NCBI GenBank assembly: GCA_963715455.1
Contig: OY970245.1
Location: 1,984,001 to 2,048,000, forward strand
Reading direction: 5' to 3'
From: VRUE01 sp963715455
GTDB taxonomy: Bacteria > Actinomycetota > Thermoleophilia > Solirubrobacterales > 70-9
Length of the DNA: 64,000 nt
This document shows, piece after piece, positions 59,349 to 64,000 of the stretch. The position numbers and the translations under genes were made by a program. Under the pieces are notes generated by a model. That model did no database searches, was not told where the DNA came from, and saw nothing but the letters and a program-made list of their open reading frames with translations. The stretch's first letter is position 1; each line of letters begins with the position of its first letter.

Positions 59349-59642
59349 ATGGCATCCGAGTCGCGTCCGATACTCGTGCGCGTGAGACCAGACCAGCACA
59401 GGCTCCTAGTCCGGTTGATGCTGCTCAATGACGGCGCTGCGCCTGCCGTGGTGCTGGTCTTGCTCGGGCTTTGGCTCGGACAGCAGGGATGGGCGGCCCA
59501 GACGCAGGCAGAGCCGCAACCCCTCGACTACAGTGCCGCGAGCCGGCTCCAGCTCGTCAGCGCGAGCGTGACGATTCCGCGTCCGGTGGACGGGCAGGTT
59601 CCGATCGTTGCCTCGGGCGCCGTTGGACCCGACCATCGGTAG
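59349..59642 (+). CDS. Weak candidate gene near the right island end
   Basis: 97 codons with one hydrophobic segment (AAPAVVLVLLGLWLGQQGWA) after a charged start. The rest is unremarkable and there is no good ribosome site. The remaining sequence to the att site shows no gene, so this stretch may be wholly non-coding. Confidence 0.25.
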   Translation: MASESRPILVRVRPDQHRLLVRLMLLNDGAAPAVVLVLLGLWLGQQGWAAQTQAEPQPLDYSAASRLQLVSASVTIPRPVDGQVPIVASGAVGPDHR

Positions 59643-59774
59643 CACCGAGCTATAGATGCCGAGCCGATCGACTTGCCCGCTGTTGTCAGCGATTGAGCGC
59701 CGACTTTCGTGACCCGGTTGCGACCCGCCTCGCGGTCGGTCTAGGACGAGAACTCCGATTTGCAGGTGCTTTCG

Positions 59775-59820
59775 AGAGGCGCCCACCGGAATCGAACCGG
59801 TGTAAACGGCTTTGCAGGCC
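59775..59820. repeat. attR: 46-bp repeat inside the intact tRNA-Cys
   Basis: Exact copy of 50642-50687. Here it continues into the 5' half of the tRNA, so the functional tRNA gene is restored at this junction. Confidence 0.95.
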
Positions 59821-59847
59821 GCTGCGTAACCACTCCGCCAGGGCGCC
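59777..59847 (-). tRNA. tRNA-Cys (anticodon GCA)
   Basis: 71 nt. Acceptor GGCGCCC/GGGCGCC with U73, D arm TGGCGGAGTGGTTACGCA, anticodon loop CTGCAAA giving GCA, T arm ACCGG-TTCGATT-CCGGT. CCA is not encoded. It is the integration target of the island to its left. Confidence 0.95.
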
Positions 59848-59900
59848 AGGCGAAATAAGGGTAGCGGCGGCCCCTGGCTCGCCGCGGCGCCGGGCAGGGC

Positions 59901-60632
59901 CTAGGCGGCCTGCTGCTCGTCGTCTACGTCGAGGATCAGGTTGTCGTCTGCCGTGCGGCGCACGCGGAAGTCGAGTGGCGAGCGCTGCTCCAGCTCGCGC
60001 AGCAGCTCGACCGGTTCGTTGAGCCGCATCGAGAGCGTCGCGCGCCCCTCGGAGAAGCGCTCCACCGAGATCTCCGAGGTGGCGTCGATTTGCCCGGCGG
60101 CATCCTCGAAGCCGACCAGCTGGGAGAAGTCGTCGAGGGGGCCGATCTCGACCTTGACGTGGCCCTCGAAGAGGTCGGGCACAGCGGGCTCCTGCGCCGC
60201 GCCGCCGTTGCCGTTCGCGAGGGCGCCGGCCGCCTCCACGTCACCCAACTCCTGGGCACGACGACCCACCTCGACCGCCTCACGCAGGGCCTTCATCCTG
60301 ATCCGGGTGGCCTGGCCGCGGGCCTGCGCCTGGATCTCCTCAAGCCGCGCCGAAACCGACTCAAGCGAGGCGATACCGCGGTCGTGACGTTCGTTGGCCT
60401 CGCGCAGGCGTTCGTTGAGGCTGCGAATCTCGCGCTCACGCTCGATCACCATCACCGAGAGCGAAGCCAACTCCTCATCGGCACGGGCCGCGGCCACATT
60501 GGCCTCCTGCCACCGCTCTAGCGCCTCCTCGGCGTCGCGCTCCAGCGCCCAGCTGCGGGCGTCATGCGCCGCGAGCGCCGCGTCGACGTCCACACGGCGG
60601 TAGCCGAAGAGCGACCTCCTGAAGCTACCCAT
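59901..60632 (-). CDS. DivIVA-like coiled-coil protein
   Basis: 243 aa from ATG 60632. The N-terminus FRRSLFGYRRVDVDAALAAH matches the DivIVA-type F-x-x-x-x-F-GY-x-x-x-VD motif, followed by a long coiled coil (ALERDAEEALERWQEANVAA ... RLEEIQAQARGQATRIRMKA). The C-terminal domain (KVEIGPLDDFSQLVGFEDAA, VELLRELEQRSPLDFRVRR) is not DivIVA. Likely membrane-pole or division-associated scaffold. It overlaps rsfS by 8 nt. Confidence 0.7.
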   Translation of the reverse strand: MGSFRRSLFGYRRVDVDAALAAHDARSWALERDAEEALERWQEANVAAARADEELASLSVMVIEREREIRSLNERLREANERHDRGIASLESVSARLEEIQAQARGQATRIRMKALREAVEVGRRAQELGDVEAAGALANGNGGAAQEPAVPDLFEGHVKVEIGPLDDFSQLVGFEDAAGQIDATSEISVERFSEGRATLSMRLNEPVELLRELEQRSPLDFRVRRTADDNLILDVDDEQQAA

Positions 60633-61035
60633 GCGCGGCACCGTAGAGGTGCCCTCGGACGCCATCGCCCGGCATGGGAAGCTCGAGTCGTGGCGCCTCG
60701 CGCCAGAGATCCTCGAGCTGGTAGCGCTGCCGCGCCTCTTCAGTGAAGACGTGCAGCACGCAGTCGAGGTAGTCGAGCACCAGCCAGTCGGCGCCCTCAC
60801 CGTCGGACCCGGCCGGCAGCAGTCCCCCCTCCTGCTTCATCTTTAGCTTCACCTCGTCGACGATCGCCCGCGCCTGGCGTTCGTTGCGCGCCGTGCAGAT
60901 CGTCAAGAAATCGGTGTAGGAGACCAACTCGCGCATGTCGAGCACGACGATCCCATCCGCCGCTTTCGCGTCAGCCAACTCGGCTAGACGGAGAGCCATG
61001 GCCTTGGAACGATCGGCTTTGGCCGGGGGGCTCAT
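60625..61035 (-). CDS. rsfS: Ribosome silencing factor RsfS
   Basis: 136 aa. DIVVLDMRELVSYTDFLTIC-type core (here GIVVLDMRELVSYTDFLTIC), GEGADWLVLDYLDCVLHVFT and EARQRYQLEDLWREAPRLEL are the family signature. It binds L14 and blocks subunit joining under starvation. Overlaps nadD by 4 nt, the common order. Confidence 0.95.
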   Translation of the reverse strand: MSPPAKADRSKAMALRLAELADAKAADGIVVLDMRELVSYTDFLTICTARNERQARAIVDEVKLKMKQEGGLLPAGSDGEGADWLVLDYLDCVLHVFTEEARQRYQLEDLWREAPRLELPMPGDGVRGHLYGAAHG

Positions 61036-61643
61036 CCGTAGATCCCCTTCTCCTCGATGAAGCGTGCCACCGACTCTGGCGTCAGGTAGCGCAGCGGCCG
61101 GCCGGCAGCCGCCCGCTCGCGTACGGCCGAGGAGGAGACGCCGAACTGCGGCATCTCCAGCATCGTCGCCCGCCCGTCGGCACCGAGACTGCGCATCACC
61201 GCCGCCACGTCGGCCTCGGAGATCCCCGCCCGTCGGGCAACTGCAATGCGGGCCAGCTCGGTCACCCGCCGCGGCTCGCGCCAGCTCTCCAATCCCACCG
61301 CAGCGTCCGCTCCCATCACGAAGACCAACTCGGTGTCGCCGCGTTCCTCTGCAAGTAGCTGCAAGGTCTCATATGTGTAGGACGGTCCCTCGCGCTCCAC
61401 CTCCAGGGTCGAGACCGAGAAGCGCGAGTCATCGGCGGCGGCAAGGCGCGTCATCGCCAGGCGCTGCTCACGCCCCGGATCGTCGGCGATCCGCTTGTGA
61501 GGGGCAGTGCCGGTGGGGACGAGGATCACCTCCTCCAGGCCGAGCTGCCAGAGCGCCTCCTGGGCGAGGGCGAGGTGGCCAAGGTGAGGCGGGTTGAACG
61601 CCGAGCCGAGAACGCCGATGCCGGCAGCGCTGGCGCTACTCAC
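61032..61643 (-). CDS. nadD: Nicotinate-nucleotide adenylyltransferase
   Basis: 203 aa. GVLGSAFNPPHLGHLALAQE carries the HxGH nucleotidyl-transfer motif, LVPTGTAPHKRIADDPG the substrate loop, and FGVSSSAVRERAAAGRPLRY the ISSTxIR-type motif. Makes deamido-NAD from NaMN and ATP. Its start overlaps the proA stop by 8 nt. Confidence 0.96.
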   Translation of the reverse strand: MSSASAAGIGVLGSAFNPPHLGHLALAQEALWQLGLEEVILVPTGTAPHKRIADDPGREQRLAMTRLAAADDSRFSVSTLEVEREGPSYTYETLQLLAEERGDTELVFVMGADAAVGLESWREPRRVTELARIAVARRAGISEADVAAVMRSLGADGRATMLEMPQFGVSSSAVRERAAAGRPLRYLTPESVARFIEEKGIYG

Positions 61644-62898
61644 GCACTTGGCCGTCGCCGTGGACGGCGTACTTGTAGGTGGTCAGCTCACGCAGGCCAA
61701 TCGGGCCCCGTGCGTGCAGCTTCTGGGTCGAGTTACCGATCTCAGCGCCCATGCCGAACTCAAAGCCGTCGGTAAAGCGAGTCGAAGCGTTCGTGTAGAC
61801 AACCGCCGCGTCGACGCCGGCGGTGAAGCGCTCGGCCGCCTCAGCGGAGGCAGTGACGACCGCCTCGGAATGGCTGGTGCCGTGGCTGTTGACGTGCTCG
61901 ATCGCCTGCTCAAGCGAGTCGACCACGCCGACGACCATCTTCAGGTCGAGGTACTCGGTACCCCAGTCCGCCTCGGTGGCGGCGCCCACCTCAACCTCGC
62001 CCGCGAGCTCGCGGGTGCGCTCATCGCCGACCAGCTCGACGCCGGCACCGTGCAGATCGCGCAACACCGCGGGCAAGAACTCCGCGGCGACGGCCTCATC
62101 GACAAGCAGCGTCTCGGCCGCGTTGCAGACCCCCGGCCGCTGCACCTTGGCGTTGTAGGCGATGCGCCGGGCCATCTCCAGGTCGGCCTCAGCGTGCACG
62201 TAGACGTGGCAGTTGCCGGCGGCGGCATAGATCACCGGCACCGTCGCCACCTCCTTCAGGGCGTTCTTCAAGCCTTCGCCACCCCGCGGGATGAGCAGGT
62301 CAACGGCGCCCTCCTGGGTCGCCAGCTCGGCCAGCCCGTCGCGATCGCCGCCGACGAGCAGCACCGCGTCCTCGGGAAGCCCGGCCTCCGCCAGGGCCTC
62401 GCGAACGACCCCCGCCAGGGCGCCGTTGGAGCGCTCCGCGTAGCTGGAGCCGCGCAGCACGATCGCGTTGCCGCTCTTGATCGTCAGCGCCGCACAGTCG
62501 ATCGTCACGTTGGGCCGCGCCTCATAGACCACCGCCACCACGCCGAGCGGGACGCGCACCTTGCGCAGCTCCAACCCGCTGACCAACCGCTTGCTCTCCA
62601 GCTCCTCACCAACCGGGTCCTCGAGTGCTTCCACGGTCCGCACCCCTTCAGCCATAGCTGCCACCCGCCCCGTGTCCAGCGTCAACCGATCGCGCAACGC
62701 CTGGGTCAGCCCAGCGGCCCGCTCATCGGCAAGGTCAGCCGCATTCGCCTCAAGAATCTCCCCCGTCCGCTCGATCAGCAGCCTGGCAATAGCCGCCAGC
62801 GCCGCGTCCTTAGCCTCGGTCGGAGCAGAGACAAGCCCACGCGCAGCCCGCTTCGCCGCTTCGCAAGTCTCTTGAACGGTTCGAACTGTGGTCGCCAT
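61636..62898 (-). CDS. proA: Gamma-glutamyl phosphate reductase
   Basis: A 420-aa aldehyde-dehydrogenase-fold enzyme, second step of proline synthesis. VPLGVVAVVYEARPNVTIDC, LRGSSYAERSNGAL, LIPRGGEGLKNAL and the catalytic Cys in QRPGVCNAAETLL are present; the C-terminus has GPIGLRELTTYKY. Separated from proB by the inverted-repeat element at 62917-62996. Confidence 0.96.
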   Translation of the reverse strand: MATTVRTVQETCEAAKRAARGLVSAPTEAKDAALAAIARLLIERTGEILEANAADLADERAAGLTQALRDRLTLDTGRVAAMAEGVRTVEALEDPVGEELESKRLVSGLELRKVRVPLGVVAVVYEARPNVTIDCAALTIKSGNAIVLRGSSYAERSNGALAGVVREALAEAGLPEDAVLLVGGDRDGLAELATQEGAVDLLIPRGGEGLKNALKEVATVPVIYAAAGNCHVYVHAEADLEMARRIAYNAKVQRPGVCNAAETLLVDEAVAAEFLPAVLRDLHGAGVELVGDERTRELAGEVEVGAATEADWGTEYLDLKMVVGVVDSLEQAIEHVNSHGTSHSEAVVTASAEAAERFTAGVDAAVVYTNASTRFTDGFEFGMGAEIGNSTQKLHARGPIGLRELTTYKYAVHGDGQVRE

Positions 62899-62916
62899 GA
62901 AGGGCTAAGGGTAGCT

Positions 62917-62996
62917 GTGAGGGTGGGGTGCCCCCTCCCAAAACACTCAAGCGCGGCTTCTGCCGCGCGTTTTGGGAGGGGGCACCCCACCCTCAC
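62917..62996. repeat. Dispersed inverted-repeat element, family A copy 2
   Basis: Perfect 28-bp stem (62917-62944 with 62969-62996) topped by a 7-bp GCGCGGC/GCCGCGC hairpin with loop TTCT and a one-sided 6-nt bulge. Core 62931-62982 is 48/52 identical to 8025-8076. It lies between proB (stop 63008) and proA (start 62898). Confidence 0.92.
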
Positions 62997-63007
62997 TCCT
63001 CAATCGC

Positions 63008-64000
63008 TCAGACAAGCACGAAGCGATCGCGGTGGATCACCTCGTCGGCAGCGTGGGGCAAGAGCTCGCGTACCTCGGAGCTCTTGAGCCCGATGACCTG
63101 CGATAGCTCAGAGGCGGAATAGTCGACGATGCCCTTGCCGACCAGTGAGCCGTTGACGGTTACGTCAACCGCATCACCAGGCTGAAAGTCCCCTTCAACC
63201 GCGGTGATGCCGACCGGCAGCAGGCTGGAGCCGCTCTCGCGCAACACGCGACCGGCGCCCTCGTCGACGATCAGCCGTCCTTGGGCCGGCTTCGCGTACT
63301 TGAGCCAGAGCTTGAAACTCGAGGTCTTCGACGCCTGAGCGGCAAAGCTGGTACCCACCGGCTCTCCCCCGGCCGCAGCGGTCAGCGTGTCGCTGCTGGT
63401 GCCGTTGCAGACCACAGACGGGATGCCCGCAGCGCTCGCCATCTCGGCAGCAGCCACCTTGCTGCGCATCCCGCCAGAGCCGAAGACCGAGGTGCGGTCG
63501 CCGATCTCGAAGCCTTGCAGCTCGGCGAAGTCGGCAACCTCAGTGATCAGCCGCGCCTTGGGATCACTAGTCGGGTCCGCCGTGTGAAGGCCGTCGGTGT
63601 TGGTGAGCAGCACCAGCAACCGGGCATCGAGCAGGATCGCCACCTGGGCGGCAAGGAAGTCGTTGTCGCCGAAGTTGATCTCGTCGGTGGCAGTTGTGTC
63701 GTTCTCGTTGACCACCGGCACCACCCCCCAATCGATCAGGCGGCGGAGGGTCTGGCGGGCATTGAGGTAGTTGGTGCGAGCGGCGATATCAGCAGCGGTG
63801 AGCAGCACCTGAGCGGCGTGCGTGCCGTGCTCTGCGAGGCGGCTCTCATAGGCGCGGAAGAGGTCGCCCTGGCCGACGGCGGAAGCGGCTTGCAGCTCGT
63901 CCATAGCTCGCGGGCGCACCGGCAGCTCCATGAGCCGCATGCCGCGGGCGATAGCGCCGGAGGTGACCATCACCACGCGCTCGCCCCCCTGCTCCAACTC
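63008..64000 (-). CDS. proB: Glutamate 5-kinase, 5' end outside the window
   Basis: 331 visible codons; the frame runs off the right edge. Amino-acid kinase part: VVMVTSGAIARGM, VVPVVNENDTTATDEINFGD, VLLTNTDGLHTADPT, FGSGGMRSKVAAAEMA. The C-terminal PUA domain follows (GRLIVDEGAGRVLRESGSSL ... DAVDVTVNGSLVGKG). Phosphorylates glutamate, first step of proline synthesis. Confidence 0.95.
   Translation of the reverse strand, partial: ELEQGGERVVMVTSGAIARGMRLMELPVRPRAMDELQAASAVGQGDLFRAYESRLAEHGTHAAQVLLTAADIAARTNYLNARQTLRRLIDWGVVPVVNENDTTATDEINFGDNDFLAAQVAILLDARLLVLLTNTDGLHTADPTSDPKARLITEVADFAELQGFEIGDRTSVFGSGGMRSKVAAAEMASAAGIPSVVCNGTSSDTLTAAAGGEPVGTSFAAQASKTSSFKLWLKYAKPAQGRLIVDEGAGRVLRESGSSLLPVGITAVEGDFQPGDAVDVTVNGSLVGKGIVDYSASELSQVIGLKSSEVRELLPHAADEVIHRDRFVLV

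Larger units (their letters stand above)
50642..59820. mobile_element. 9.2-kb integrated element in tRNA-Cys
   Basis: Identical 46-bp segments at 50642-50687 and 59775-59820 comprise the 3' half of tRNA-Cys. Between them lie a tyrosine integrase next to the left end, an excisionase-like HTH, a TOPRIM/RecA-like replication protein, small accessory genes, lipoproteins, an XRE regulator and a DUF429 protein. No capsid, portal or conjugation genes are visible, so it is a satellite-like or mobilisable island rather than a full prophage. Confidence 0.92.

Overview
The window is GC-rich bacterial chromosome with tightly packed, mostly minus-strand genes that often overlap by 4 or 8 nt (ATGA, GTGA, TAGTG junctions). 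The gene content points to a high-GC Gram-positive-type actinobacterium: an Rpf-like resuscitation-promoting factor, an Excalibur-domain secreted protein, a DivIVA-like protein, GatCAB, HDOD-LuxR fusions and the proB-proA-nadD-rsfS order. The style best fits Thermoleophilia/Solirubrobacterales. That placement is my inference from family knowledge, not a search result.

Layout. 1-2.3 kb is mobile DNA: a truncated hypothetical gene, an IS1595/ISXO2-type transposase, a 41-aa basic companion ORF and a small zinc-ribbon protein. 2.4-5.6 kb is gatC-gatA-gatB. 5.6-8.7 kb holds two small membrane proteins and a GMC oxidoreductase. 8.7-13.5 kb has folD, pcrA/uvrD, cysE and cysK. 13.5-15.1 kb looks inserted between cysK and an Rrf2 regulator: HicB with a 5'-truncated hicA, and a secreted protein. 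15.1-19.1 kb carries rrf2, a REC-LuxR regulator, an HDOD-LuxR protein, gltX and an odd tRNA. 19.2-23.7 kb has nfo, two AT-richer secreted paralogs, an acyl-CoA dehydrogenase and a Cys-rich protein. 23.8-39.4 kb is a long co-directional run headed by a 13-aa basic ORF: trmH-type methyltransferase, pheS, pheT, argC, argJ, argB, argD, two small proteins, argG, a 50-aa membrane peptide, an Rpf-like hydrolase and dnaE. 39.4-46.2 kb is the ribosomal cluster (thrS, infC ... rpmI, rplT). It is split by wecB, a secreted protein with a c-di-GMP-I riboswitch leader, and an HD-GYP phosphodiesterase. 46.2-50.6 kb holds a large polytopic membrane protein, an Excalibur protein, a tRNA-Val, YjbQ and a two-gene membrane/coiled-coil unit. 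50.64-59.82 kb is an integrated element in tRNA-Cys, bounded by 46-bp direct repeats and carrying an integrase, an excisionase-like HTH, a TOPRIM/RecA-like replication protein, lipoproteins, an XRE regulator and a DUF429 protein. 59.9-64 kb is a DivIVA-like gene, rsfS, nadD, proA and proB (cut by the right edge).

The most unusual content is non-coding. (i) A dispersed, nearly perfect inverted-repeat element occurs at 8010-8091 and 62917-62996, with a 52-nt core differing at only four positions. (ii) A second dispersed element, of two conserved blocks around a variable hairpin, follows the stop codons of dnaE (23752-23856) and argJ (32773-32908). (iii) A 53-bp near-perfect palindrome lies in frame inside the GMC oxidoreductase gene. 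(iv) A c-di-GMP-I riboswitch sits beside an HD-GYP gene. (v) A tRNA gene with an abnormal anticodon arm is followed by a 15-nt perfect complement of that arm. (vi) A 13-codon Lys/Arg-rich leader ORF heads the trmH-pheST-arg run. I ran no searches, so family names rest on motifs and remembered family features.
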